64,000 nucleotides of DNA from Struthio camelus (lineage: Eukaryota > Chordata > Aves > Struthioniformes > Struthionidae). The notes under the pieces were generated by a model, which was given only the letters and a program-made list of their open reading frames with translations, had not been told where the DNA came from and did not search any database. Below, in pieces: positions 19,601-31,349 of the stretch; the first letter of the stretch is position 1, and the number at the start of each line of letters is the position of its first letter. The position numbers were made by a program, and so were the translations under genes. The stretch covers positions 6,688,001 through 6,752,000 of the forward strand of contig NC_090967.1 in NCBI RefSeq assembly GCF_040807025.1, in the 5' to 3' direction.

Positions 19601-20600
19601 CACGGGAGCAGGGGTGTGCGTGGGTTTGCACATGTGACCCCGGGCAGGGTGGGAGTGTGGGACCCCCAGCAGGGACCCGAGACAGGAGGGGTGCGTGTGG
19701 TTACAGGGGACCCTGGGGGGGGGAGCCGGGGCGCTTCTGCGCTGGCCAACGCAGCGGCTCGGCTCGGGCCCCATCCTGCCCGGCAGCGCCGGGTGCTGAG
19801 CATGGCCAGGGCGGTAGCGCCGGTAGCGCCAGACGGGGCCGGGCCAGACCCTGCCGCGTTGCAGCCTGGCGGGGGGAGGCCCCAGCCGCTGATTTATGAG
19901 TCTGGTTTGGGTGGCTGCCGGCTGCGGGCCCCGGGCCGGCTCTGACCTCGTGGCCTGTCCCCGGCCGCCCCCGCCTGCGCCGGGGCTCCCCGGTGGGCCG
20001 CAGGGCCGCCCTTGGGGGAGCCGGCAGGCAGCGGGGTCCTCCCTCCAGGCAGAGGGTCTCCGTGTCCCCCCGAGGGCTTGCTGGCCCTGGCGGAGCCGCG
20101 AGGGGACATGGCCCCAGCGCAGCCCCAGGGACCTCGCCACCTCCCTGGAGAGGGTCTGTCCTGCAGATGGGGAAACTGAGGCACGGAGCCGGGGCAGTCC
20201 CTGGCGGCGGATGGGGCTGCCACCACCAGGCCCCGCTCCAGCCGTGGGGCGAGGACCCCGAAGTCCTGCTGGGACGTGGGGCGCCAGTGGTGCCGGCCGC
20301 GGCCCCCCAGCGCTGTGCACGGGCAGGAAGCGCGACACGGGGCGCTGGAGCAGGAAGCCGCCTCGTGGCGTCACGGACCGCGTTTCCAGCGCGTCGCGGG
20401 CGCCCGCCCGGCCCCGTACCCCCCGCCTGCATGTCACGCTGGGGAACAGCCTGGGATTCCCCACCGCGGCGGGGGCAGACGGGGGCGTCCAGGCCCTGGG
20501 TTGGGGGCACCCGGAGAGGTTCCCCGCGCTGGGGCGGCCCCGAGCCCCCACGTCCCTGCGGTAGGAGCAGGGTTTGTCCTGGTGCAGCTCTGATGCTGCT
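19601..20600. other. GC-rich intergenic region
   Basis: Unique GC-rich sequence; I see no gene, RNA or repeat I can name. Confidence 0.4.
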
Positions 20601-20606
20601 TGTGGC

Positions 20607-20708
20607 ACGTGTGTGTGCAATGCTGCTGCAAAGCCTGTGCACACGTGTGTGCAATCCTGGTGCAAAGCTGGCGCACACGCGTGTGCAATGCTGCTGCGAA
20701 GCCCACGC
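20607..20708. repeat. Three tandem copies of a 34-bp unit
   Basis: GTGTGCAAT recurs at 20613, 20647 and 20681, exactly 34 bp apart. Each copy continues with CCTGGTGCAAAGC- or GCTGCTGCAAAGC-type sequence and ends in a CACACG junction. Confidence 0.85.
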
Positions 20709-20920
20709 AGGGCACAGGGAGCGCTGGCACTGCCTGTGCCGGGGGGACCCACTGCGGGCCCCGAGTGGGATTCACGGGCAGGAGGAGCCGTGAGCGGGCA
20801 CCAGCGCCCGGGAGAGGATCGGCCCGCGGGCAAAGGGCTGCGTGCGCGGGGCGAGCCCCCTCCCGGGCAGCGCGGGGCCGAGGTGCCAGCAGCTCTCCTG
20901 GCCCTGACTCCGAAGGCAGA

Positions 20921-20990
20921 TAATTATAGTTGCAGAGAAGCTAAAAATAGCCCCGGCGAAGGAGGGAGGGTTATTTTTAGCAGCTGCTCC
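20921..20990. promoter_or_regulatory. MEF2-like pair with E-box (candidate enhancer)
   Basis: Within 70 bp: TAATTATAG (20921-20929), CTAAAAATAG (20941-20950, an exact MEF2 consensus), TTATTTTTAG (20971-20980, the opposite-orientation near-match) and CAGCTG (20981-20986, E-box). This AT-rich island is embedded in very GC-rich DNA. That combination suggests a selected regulatory element, but no function is shown. Confidence 0.45.
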
Positions 20991-20999
20991 GAGCTTTGT

Positions 21000-22320
21000 G
21001 CCACCAGCGATTCCTGGCGCGGCCCGTGCGGGACCCGCGGCCCTGCGCCGGCAGGAGGGTCCCGGCGGCCTCCCCGGCGCGCCAGGGCCGCCCGCCTCCG
21101 GGCGCTTCTGCATCTGCTTGTACAGTGAATCTGGGGGGTTTCAAGCGTTTTTGCGAGCATGGGTGCAGGCAAGTCCAGGCTGCCGGATTTTACCCCCGGT
21201 GCCGCTGCTGAGCGTGCCGAAGGCCGCGGCTCCAGCTCGTCCCCCCTCGCCGGGGGCACAGCCCGGCTCCCGGCTCGGCAGCGTCCCGTGTGCCCCTCCG
21301 GGGCGCACACGTGCCCGCAGCGGCCGCCCTCCGCCTCACCCTACGCCCTTAATATCATGAAAATCCTGCCAACAGCCTGGGAGCGGGACGGCCGGGGCGG
21401 CCGGGCCGGCGGCTCCGAGCCCCCTGCCCGGGCCGGCGCCAGCGGCCCTGCGGCCGGGGCTGCCGCCCGCCTGCCCCCTCCCTCCCCTGCTCCCCGTTCC
21501 GGGTCAGACACTGAAAAATCCCAACTATTCCAGGCACGCAGAGGAAGCGCGGCTCCAGACTGCCCGTGCGGGGCGCGCGTTCCTGCCCGGCCCGGCCGCC
21601 GGGGAGCCGCTCCAAGCTCTTCCCAGCGCGGCGGGCTGGGACGCCGCTGCGTTCCAGGAAAGGAGGGCGCGCTGCCAGGGCTCGCGCGGCGCCCCGGCCG
21701 GGCGGCGGGCGCAGCCAGCCGGAGCCCGTCCCGTTCCCAGACGGGCTGCCGGGAAATGGCCGGAGCAGGCGGAAAGGGCGGCTGAGCCCGGGGCCACGTC
21801 CAGCGCAGGCCGAGTTCCCTTCCTTTTCTCCGAAAGGGGAAGAAGCGTCGCTCTCGCTTTCCCTCTGCTTGGGCCAGGCCGGCTCCGCAGCCGCCGGGGG
21901 ACCCCGGCGCTTCCCGGGAAGCCGGGCGATGCCGGGCCGCTTCCGCAGAGCAGCCGGCGCTGCCGGGCCCCCGCCGGGGCACCCCAGCACCCAGCCCCCC
22001 GCGGGAATCGGGCTCTTACCCTGCTCCCAACACGCTCCCTGGGCTGGGCAGGGGCAGAAAGCGCAGGCGGGGGCCGGGAAGGGACTGGCAGGGTTGAGGC
22101 CGGCTGCGGCTCGGGGCCAGGCAGCCGCGCGCCCTCGAGAGCGCAGCGCTCGCGCCGCCGTCGCCTCTCTCGCTCTAAGGCACCGAAGCGACCCGAATGG
22201 GGAGCAAAGGGGGGGCCTGTGCCGGGAGAGCCGGGACGCTCCGGCGCGGGCCGAGCTGGGGGCTAGCGGCGGCCCCGGGAACGGCCACTTCCCGCGGCGC
22301 GCAGTCAGGACAGGCCCAAC
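21000..22320. other. CpG-rich region flanking the GNG7 3' end
   Basis: A dense CpG and GC-rich block with no supported coding exon. It ends abruptly at about 22320, where AT-rich sequence begins. It could be a CpG island for an unrecognised noncoding transcript or an orphan island. Confidence 0.4.
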
Positions 22321-22351
22321 AGGACGTCTGGCAAAATGAAAAGTGAGCCTT

Positions 22352-22357
22352 TTTATT
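22352..22357 (-). terminator. GNG7: Distal poly(A) signal, probable GNG7 3' end
   Basis: AATAAA on the minus strand (CACAATAAAAAGGC). Cleavage would fall near 22330-22340, within a few bases of the switch from AT-rich to GC-rich DNA. Confidence 0.55.
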
Positions 22358-25300
22358 GTGTTATCAGTTCACTTCTTAACAACAATTCCACAAAATATTA
22401 AACACTGTGCAAGAAATTGGTCTATGGCACACCAGAAATAAAAATCAGAGATCCAGAAAGGCAGACGTTATGAGGAACCTACGTTACATACACCGATTAC
22501 TTCCTAAAATACAGTCTTTACAAACCTTGATTTGCGTTTGGCAACAATATCAGAGTTTGGCAAATAATAATAATAATAGACCAGAGAGAGAGAAATTAGG
22601 AGCGCGAAGTATCAGACGCGTGGCTTCTGTTCAATGAAGTAAATGCATTATTTTTACTTTGTTAAATAAAGTTGACTTTTTAAGCACTCGAAGGAAGAGG
22701 GATGCTGAGCCGGGGAAAGAGCTGCACCTTCGCCAGGGGCCTTTCCCGGGGGCAGATGCAGCGGGCTGGAAAACCGCCCCTCGTGGCCCAGGGCTGGCTG
22801 CGGGCAGGACGCTCGCAGCCCCCCGGCGCCGTCCCCGCCGCCCTCCGCCTGGTCCCCCCTCCGGCGGGTCACCCCGCTCAGTCAGAGGCGGGTGCTGCCG
22901 GCGGCGGGAGGCAGAGCACCGGGCCGGGGCCGGGGCTGCGGCAGCCGCTCGAGGGCGGGGGGAACCTCGGCGCGCCGGCTGCGGGGCCCGCACCGGCCGC
23001 GGAGGACCGGGGAAACGGACCGGTTTAGAAATTAAATAGAAACTACGTTTCCTCTCTCCCTTTTATTTTCCAGTCCCTCTCCTGTCTATTTTTGGCAACC
23101 GCTTTACCACATGCTAAAAAGAAACTTCAGACAAATTTGGGCATGTGTTTACATCCAAAAAAAGGCCTTTGTGGAGCCAGCGGGAGCTGGCACTGGCCGC
23201 CCGCCGCCCCATCAGCGGCACAAAGAGGCACCACCTCCTCGCTCCCCCTTTGCCTTCGCGAGCGCTTATAAAGTCCTGAAAAGTGTCTTTTTTTTTTCTT
23301 TTTTTTCTTTTTTTCTGGTAAATGCACTAACAAAGTACAAGCAACTACTGTAATTTGCTCTTATATTTATGCTATACAAAAACATCTACAGTATGATCAC
23401 TGATTTACTCGGACAAGGAGGGAAAAAAAAAATTAAAAAAGGTTGAGGATTTTTCCACCTAACGAGTCACCGATCGCAGAGACACCAGGAACCCGAGCGG
23501 CGAGGCCCCTTCGCGCCCCGCTGCGCCCCGGGGCCGGGGCCGAGGCCAGCGCCGCCCCAGCCTCCGCCGCAGCCCGCTCGGGGAGCCCAGCGGCTGCCGC
23601 CCGCGGGAAGCGGGGAACTGGCTCCGGGCAGGAACGCGCCGCCGGGCTCCCCTGCCCCTTCCGCTCGCCCAGGGGCACCCAGCCGGGCTCCCCCGGCGCC
23701 CTGGCCGGCTATCCCACCGACGGACGGCGCGGCGGAGCGGCTCAGACAAGACAGCGGCTTGGCAGGGGATGGACGCGAGACTACGACGACGACGAGAGAG
23801 ACAGGGCAGACCGACCTGCGCTTCCCGGGCCACGGAGCGCCGGGCCCAACGCCCCGGCGCAACAGCCGGCGGCGGAGACGGAGCCGCTCGCGGGGCGCGC
23901 GCCGGCGGGGACAGGCAGCGGGGCGGACGGCAGGCAGGGCTCGCGGCGGCGGGCCGGGGGAAGCGTTCGGGAGCCTGGCGGGCAGCACGAGCCGGTAACC
24001 CGGGGCTCCTCTGCCTGGGTGCGACTCAAGCGGAGAAGCAGCGCGTGACTTCTGCGGTCACCTTGGCCGCTCGCTCTCTCCTCTGCAAACGCAGAACGCC
24101 GGCTTGGCGGCTGACCCGCGGTTCGGACATTTGCCTGGATCACCAGCTATAGCACCATGCACTGGTCTCTAACATAGAGGAAGAATCAGCAATCTGGAGT
24201 AGAAAAATAAGGCTGGAACTGTACTAGATTAAGGACAGAGGAAATTCCCTCAGCAAGAAGAGAAAGCCTTGCTGTGGCAAAACCCAGGCACACCGCAGGA
24301 CAGTGCTCGCTTCCCGCTACAGACGCGGCGTTTGAGAGCTTTAAGTTATGCTGGATGAAAGGTGTTTAAAAAAAAGGCATTGCCTGTCGCCGTGCCGGGG
24401 CTGCGGGCCGGCAGGCCGGCCGAGGCAGCGGCTGCCTCCGCCAGAGGCCGGCCGAGCCGCTCTGCTGGCGGCCGATGCTTAACGCGGAGCAGGGGGTGGC
24501 TGAGAGCAAGCAAGGCAAAGCAGCGCGAGCGCAGGGCCGGGCCGGGGGGCGAGCAGGTCCGCGGACAGGCTCAGGCAGAGGGAAGGAAACTTCCCTCTGC
24601 TCCAGCTCCTGCAAAGCTCCCATCAGGACAGGATAAAAACCAGAAGGTCACCAGCAACGGGGGACAAAGCTGCAAGCTGAGCCCAGGACAAGAACCCACG
24701 ACACACGGGGAGGGAGACGGGAGGCTTAAAATTTTCTCAGTTCAGCAACAGATCCCAGGAAAGCAGCTGCAAGACATACACAGGAGGTGCTGTGGCTTCT
24801 GTTAGTGTTAAAAATGTGGTTTTTCAACTTTGTTTAAAAAGGCAAGTGATCACATACTTAAAAAAGTGATGGCAAGATACCTAGAACCAAGACGTGCAAA
24901 TGGAGCGTCTCTCCTAACCTGCAGCGGCCCTGGGCGCCGTCCCCCGCGCTGCCCGGCCGCTGGGCACGCGACGGGCCGGCTCCGCTGAGCAGAGCCCCGG
25001 CAGCCTGCACGGAGCGAGGCGCAGCGCTGCCGGCCCGCGGCGCTCCCCGCAGGGCCACCGCGTGGGCGACGACCCTCCTCAGCTGCCTTTACTTCCGAAA
25101 GACGTTAACCCACCTTGCTCGGGTACCAGCCACACGACCTGAGGCTCTACTCCTTTCCCCCCTGCCTTCGTCTTTCAAACCAGCCTGGGTCAACAGCACG
25201 AGCCAACCTCCAGCGCAGCCCTGAGCAGCTCCCCGCGCCTCCGAGAGCCAGCGAGACCCCGGGAACCGCATCCCCCTTCCACAAACAGCCCGTGAAGCCT

Positions 25301-26895
25301 CCCAGCTGCACTGTCTGGTCAAGCCTAAGCGCACGCAGTAGCCAGTATCGATCTGCAAGTTTTCCTCCCTCCGACTGAACCACAACAGCGAGAGCGAGAA
25401 CATCTCAGTGGCTTCAACGAAAGCTGAAGCCAAAGGTCTCCTCTAGCTTCTCTCTTCCACGGGCTCCTCGCAGATCTGGCGACGGGAAGCGTTTCCTGGC
25501 CCGCCGTCCTGTGCGAAGGGCTGAACGTCAGCGGCAGGCTGTGACATTTCAAACCGAACCCAGAACATCGGGGAAATGGCTGAGGCAAAACTCCCAGGAT
25601 CCCACATCAGATACTTTTTTTCCTTCTCTTCCCAAACAGAATTTGAACTAAAACTTGGCAAAGCGTCTATTTAAACAGGCACGCTTTGAATCCAGTGTCT
25701 GCGTTCACGTTAACTGGGAACGCGCGATCTGGCAAGGGAACCGAAGCGCTCCTCTCCTCCCGCGGCAGGGCAGCATTTGCTGGCCTCCGCATCAGCCACC
25801 GAGCCCTGGGCTCCGCTCCGCGCAGACGGGGCTCGACCGCCGAGCTACAGCCAGCGCGCAGGACGCGTGCCCTCCCTGGCAGCGTTCAAAGCTGGTGAGC
25901 GAGTCCACTGCTCAGAGACCTGCCGTGCTCTGCGAAACGTGCCCAGCACGCGCACCGGGGCGGCGGGTCGAACGGCAAGGGAGACGCGGTGGGACTTCCC
26001 TGAGCTCTGATCTTTCCCCCAAGCACCGGATAGCTGCACCGCCGGGGAGGAGCGCGAAGCACCCGCCTGCCCCCGCCGGGACCCCCGCAGGGACCCGGCG
26101 CTCCCCATCGCTCACGCTCTGCGGCAGGCAACGCGAGGAGGCCTCGCCGGCTTTGCCCCTCTCCCGCACGGGCTACGCCGCGCGGACTCACCTCCCACGC
26201 TGCAGTGCGTGCGTCTTATGTTGGTGAACAAAAAGCTCCCCGTTAAATCGCACCAGCGTTTCAGGACTGCCAAGGGATGGGAACGGAGCTTAATACGTTT
26301 TCTACAGTCTTACCCTCATCTCCCCGAATTAACTGGTTTTAATGGAACTATTTCCATCAGCCAAGCTCAATGAGAAAAGGGGAGATGGGAAGATACTAGT
26401 AATTCTGCCAGTTTTAGTGTTTTGGACTGAGAATTTCCACAAGGCCTATTTAAAATATTTCTCATTGGATACCGCACTACAGAAAAGCCCTCTCCTCCCC
26501 CTAGAGCCAAACAGCATCCTCCCCCCACCCCCAAAGCAGTTCTGTTTGGAAAAAAAACAGCAGTAACAATACAGAGAACTAAAACCCCAGAAGTGATCAG
26601 AGGACCTAAACCCTAATGACGTTTCCCATGCCTTGGGCCAAGTACTTCCTAACGTGAGTCACAGAAATTCTCATGGCTGATGGATTTTACTCCACAAAGT
26701 GTTTCCCCACAGTGCGATTCTTTTGTTACAAATACCATATGGTGAGTTGATGCCGCAGAACCACACGCCACGCTACATGGAGGAAGTTTCCCTGTTTCAT
26801 TGCAATGCAAGTTTTCACTTTGCCTCCATCCCTCCTCCTCTAATTCTCAATTTAGTCATTTGCAATAGCAATTTTTAAGTTGTGTTTTGGTTCTT

Positions 26896-26901
26896 TTTAT
26901 T
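26896..26901 (-). terminator. GNG7: Proximal poly(A) signal of GNG7
   Basis: AATAAA on the minus strand inside GAAAAATAATAAAAAG, about 510 bp after the stop codon. A short GNG7 mRNA would end near 26880. Confidence 0.45.
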
Positions 26902-27413
26902 ATTTTTCTATAAAATAGCTACCCACCTGGTCTCTTCTCCCTCGTCCTCCCTCAAGAGACAGAGCAACTGGACTGAAATTCTGGAAACGATGTGCTAATT
27001 GGAATCGGAAGCCAACCACCGAGTCAGACCCACCTAGAGCTTTGTTCAAAGCTTCTAATGGTGAAGTCTCAGTACTCAGGTCTGGCAACCCATTGGCAAA
27101 TGCAATAAAAAAATCCACTTCCTCCACCACCCTGATACCAATTGAGAATGTCACTATTAAAAATGCACCCCCCCACCCCTCAACCCTGTTTTTTTTGTTT
27201 GTTTGTTTTTAAATTTTAACCCCTCTCAATATGGAACCTGCTCAGGAGCAGACACCCTTTGCTAAACCACTTCCAATTTTTGAGATTTAAGTTCTATTTG
27301 AATCCAACATTTAGTGTTTACCCCCTCGGCGCAGTTGTAAGTTTGTAACTTGGTTTCAGTGGATACAGAACGGTGCCCTGCCTGAGAGATCACGCACGCC
27401 AGAGCGAGGAAAG

Positions 27414-27539
27414 CTATAGGATGATACAAGGCTTTTTGTCCTTAAAAGGATTCTCCGAAGCGGGCACTCCAACCAGCAGCGGGTCGTTCCTGGCATGTTG
27501 CTCACAGTAATTCATTAGCTCAGAAGATGCTTTGGAGAC
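27414..27539 (-). CDS. GNG7: GNG7 last coding exon (G protein gamma-7, C-terminal part)
   Basis: Acceptor CATTTAG, then 126 bp encoding [20 protein letters not shown] and [21 protein letters not shown], with TAG at 27416-27414. Together with the exon at 31231-31311 it makes a complete 68-residue protein, the exact length of G-protein gamma-7. The C-terminal CIIL is a CaaX box ending in Leu, predicted to be geranylgeranylated for membrane attachment. NPF is the conserved motif before the hypervariable end. Gamma-7 dimerises with a G-beta subunit and acts with G-alpha-olf/s downstream of dopamine and adenosine receptors, best known in striatum. The few substitutions I see relative to mammals are conservative (for example SSELMNYC). 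Confidence 0.98.
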   Translation of the reverse strand, partial: VSKASSELMNYCEQHARNDPLLVGVPASENPFKDKKPCIIL

Positions 27540-30500
27540 CTAAATGTTCCAAGAAAGAATAACGTTAACGAGAATACTCAGGTAAACCCACAGAGCCTGC
27601 CAGGAAGCTCAGCCCAGGCAGAACAAACAACTAACTGACTGCATACAAATTTTAGAAGAAAGTCTAAAGTGCATTTTGAGGAGGAAGCAAGAAGGGCTCG
27701 GTGGTGACAAAAAGACATAACATTCCAATTTTCGTAACAGCAACTTTACAGAGATGGCCAGAAATAAAAAGGGGAAATGAATACGGAAAAAAAAAATTAA
27801 GGTCTGACATAAATAAAGTGATGAGTCTGGGAAAAACACTCTCAGCAGAGAGCAAGAGACTAAAAAGAAAGATATTCCTGTTCTCATTTTTAAGGGCTTT
27901 GGGATAAAAAAGAAAGAACAAAAATGCCTGCTTGAAAGCAACCATCTTCTGATGTTAAAAGTGGATTTTTGAAACCATTAGAAACTATTACTTAAGGCTC
28001 TGCTTATTTTAGTTCAAAGATATATTCTGGGAACTCTGATCCCAGAGCAACACAACCAAGTGGAGCATCTAGGTGGTGGGCGAACTACATGGCTGCATGT
28101 TTTGGCAATTAGGAAAGCGGGAGGCTTGGGAAGAGCCAAGGCAGGGAGGCTCCCGAAGCTTTGGAGACTAAGAGCAAACCCTTTGCTATTAACTTAATAG
28201 CTGGTTGAACATAAGGCAAACATAAAACATACATGCAACCACACAGCAGGAAGGCCCCACTAGGAACGATTCGTAGCCGCAGAGGTCACGCCACTTTGGC
28301 TCTGCCACTCTCACGGGATGCTTGCGCCTTCCCAGTTCTGTGTCCTGCACTAACTGGGAATCGCTTTCCTGTGCCACTTCACACAGGGTGCCGCGGCACG
28401 TAAGCAATATGCGTCACCTGCTGCTGCCTGCAAAGTGATGCAACCTGCACAAAAAGATTGTGTAGTTTTGTGCTATAATTACTAAACCTTTCAGCAGCAA
28501 CTGAGAGCGTAAAGCGATGAGGAGAAACGGCATGGGTGACCAAACCAATGCAAGCTGCAGTTCTCTGCAGCTTTGGGCAAACCACTTAATCGGTGCTTCA
28601 CCAAAATAATACGGGCTTCCTCCACTTTTTTCTTTTCTACTGGAAACGCAGGCCCACACCCTGTGTCAGCCAGCATAACTTTTACTGGAGTCTCTAGATA
28701 CTACTGTACTTTTAAGTATCGAGGTCCTAACCAGTAATGCAGGCTGCTAACACCAGCTGCTGTTGGCCAGCACTTAAAACATACTGATCAAACTCAGTGG
28801 GATCCACCAGCACAACTGTTCTGCAGAGACAAGGTCAAGCCTCTAGCTTAAACCTATTACTCACATAAGACAGCACTTACTACTAATCTCAGAGCAAAGC
28901 AAGGGGAAAGAGCTTAGCTTGCCAGGAGCATGGATGAACTTGTTATGAGAGTAAGTGTCCTGAAAACCTCCACACACCTCTTAAAGCTTCAGCTACCAGC
29001 TAAAATGAATGAAGGCCAAAGGGAAAGGCAGTCGCTAGGAAACGTTTGGCCCTTTTCTAACAGACGTGCAGCCTACTTAGGGCAGGTTAAGAGAGGACCG
29101 CGGTGCATGGGCAGGGTTGTGTTTCGATTGCAGTATCAAGCCCCGTCTGAAGTCATTTGTTCCCTACTGCCCTTCACTCCCAGGCCTCAGCCACACAGAC
29201 AAGGAGCTAGCGGGGAGCGGGGTGGAGGAATAACTGTCCAACGAGACCTTGCAAGGAAGCAATCAGAGGGCATTCCTCATGCCTGCCACTGCTATCACTG
29301 CTGCAAAGCTCTAGTAACAGCTCCCCGGGCAGCCTGCTTCCACCCATCTCAGGCATGTATTAGTTCATTTATCTGCAGGCAAACATATGGTTCATGTCCT
29401 TTAACTGTGAGGAATTGAGAGAAGCTGGAGGAATTAGCACTAAGCAGGAGGACTCATCTGATGCTATATTCTAGTAGCTCACGGGCTTGGCACACTGATT
29501 TGGAGTTGGGTTTGTGGATTATGATTTTATTGAAGCTCACTCAGACAGCACGTCTTCTCCGCTCATCCTCAACAGTGGCATGTTGCGGTCCCAGCACTGT
29601 TGTTCTTTCCCAGTAAAGCGTTTAAGATAGTCACATCTACAAAGGCTGGTAAGTATACACACACCCTCCTTCCTCCTCGCCATGCACAATTTGGGATCTT
29701 GGAGTTGAGACACAGTAATTCTTAAGTGTCTGTGCTGGGGGAAGACCTGTAATTTATTTTGTTTTCCCTAAAATGGCCCCTCTGATGGGTGCATCACTGG
29801 AGTCTGGAAACTGGTGGCCCTAAAAACAGCTACAAAACCTCAGGCTGGTTTAAAAAAAAGATATTCAAAGCAGAAGCAGCTCCTCCTGCACATCAAAACC
29901 TGAGATGACGACGGACTTGTTGCTGCAGAAGAAGTAGGGACTGAGAGTCAAAGAAAACATTCTTCAGTCAGGATACATTCAATTATAAAATATCAGGGGG
30001 GATTTAATACCTATTTATTTAACCGGTATTTCGGTTTTACTGTGCCTTTCATCACCATCCACAGGGGTTTCTTCTGCATTACGTACTGACAGGAAGTGAT
30101 TTTTCAGGAACAGATTTCTTCTCTCACCCAGCTACCCTCCTTCCCCTCCAGGGAGGTTCTCGGGGAGCGACCGGCAGCTGAGAAGGCTAATTACAGCCTG
30201 CCCGACCCTGCAAACCGAGGCAGACAAAGCCACAGTCCCAGCGGAACGGCTGCGTAGCCGGGTGACAAGTGCGGCTCTTCTGTGGCTTAACAGGCATAAA
30301 TTCAAAGAGTGCCCTCAGGTGTCTTGCTCATAGCCCTGGGGGAGCGTCGCGGAAGGTGAGGAAGCTGTGGGCAGGGAGTGACAGTGCATCACGGCCTCGG
30401 ACTAGCTGCCCACACGCTAGTATTCGTCCCCAGTGAAGGCTGCTCTCCAGAACCCACGTGGCCCAATGAGCCCGCCCGGGTACCACAACCGCCGAGAAGG

Positions 30501-31230
30501 CTCCCAGAATAGTGTAGTGTCCTAAAGGACCTGGGCTCCAACTCTCGTGAGGCGGTGTGGTCGTAGGCATGTTACCTGCTCCAATCCCCCAGTGCTAAAG
30601 GAAGCTTTATTCCTAGGGATGCTTTGCTGCCCAAGCAGATTACTGTTGTGCCAATACACGACTGAGAATAGATTCCAGTTTACTATCCTAGACAACGGCA
30701 GCACAAAATTAACTTCCCATATTTCTACCATAAACATGCCTCAAACCAGAAATGAAGGTGTGCCACTATCATTTTTTCATTTTGAAGAAATGGGAATAGC
30801 AACAGCTAAGAAATTGCTATCCAGGCAGAGACTGACAGAAGTGGAGATACACTGTGAACAAATTGGGAAATGACACTGCCGTGCACATGAGCACACCTAA
30901 CACCTGGCGCCTTAGGTGCCCTCCTAGGTTGCATGTGCCCAGCTGAGATCCTGGAATTTACTCAGATGACCAGTCTGCCCTCAGATCGTGGAGCCACCTC
31001 TGACATCTGCATGCTCCAGAAGCTGCCCAGGCAGCAATCCTGCCTCCTGGATGCAACAGGCGCCCCACGGAAGCTGTCTCTGCAATGAAGTGCGGCAACA
31101 TCTGCGCCAGAGACATCACAGCAGCGTGCACAGCCAGGGAAGACCCGAAGCACTTGCAGAGCCTCCTCCCCCTCTGCTCCTGCCCACCGAAGGTGTCATG
31201 CATCTGTCTACTCCTAATTCCCAGGCTCAC
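27540..31230 (-). other. GNG7: GNG7 intron between the two coding exons
   Basis: A 3.7-kb AT-rich intron in phase 0. No exon or named repeat is recognised. The gamma-subunit family has its single coding intron at this position, after the ERIK sequence. Confidence 0.8.
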
Positions 31231-31311
31231 CTTGATCCTCTCAATGCCAGCTTCAATGCGGAGCTGCTCCACCAGCTTCCGGGCCTGTGCTATGTTGTTA
31301 GTTGTTGACAT
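31231..31311 (-). CDS. GNG7: GNG7 first coding exon
   Basis: Encodes 27 residues, [17 protein letters not shown] followed by [10 protein letters not shown], the N-terminal coiled-coil helix that pairs with the N-terminal helix of G-beta. The donor is AAG|GTGAGC. The ATG at 31311 has A at -3. The exon itself begins at 31349 after a strong acceptor (TTGTTTTGCAG), so 38 nt of 5' UTR precede the ATG. This proves at least one upstream noncoding exon further right on the plus-strand map. The residue after the initial MS is T where mammals have A. Confidence 0.97.
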
Positions 31312-31321
31312 TGTCTGCCAT
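31298..31321 (-). promoter_or_regulatory. GNG7: Overlapping upstream ORF at the GNG7 start
   Basis: An upstream ATG (31321-31319, followed by G) opens a frame of seven codons plus TAA that overlaps the main GNG7 ATG in a different frame. Its -3 base is C, so it is a medium-strength start. Ribosomes would need leaky scanning or close reinitiation to reach the GNG7 ATG. Confidence 0.6.
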
Positions 31322-31349
31322 CGGTTCTAGGCCCCAGCACTTGAGAATA

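Larger units (their letters stand above)
22335..27413 (-). other. GNG7: GNG7 3' UTR (probable, with alternative poly(A) sites)
   Basis: Sequence following the GNG7 stop codon on the minus strand. A proximal signal AATAAA (plus 26896-26901) would give a 3' UTR of about 0.5 kb. A distal one (plus 22352-22357), at a sharp composition boundary, would give about 5 kb. Most of 25.6-27.4 kb and 22.33-22.70 kb is AT-rich and UTR-like. The patches at 22.73-23.03, 23.47-24.13 and 24.38-25.08 kb are GC- and CpG-rich, which is atypical for a UTR. Continuity of the whole span as one UTR is therefore an inference. Confidence 0.5.
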
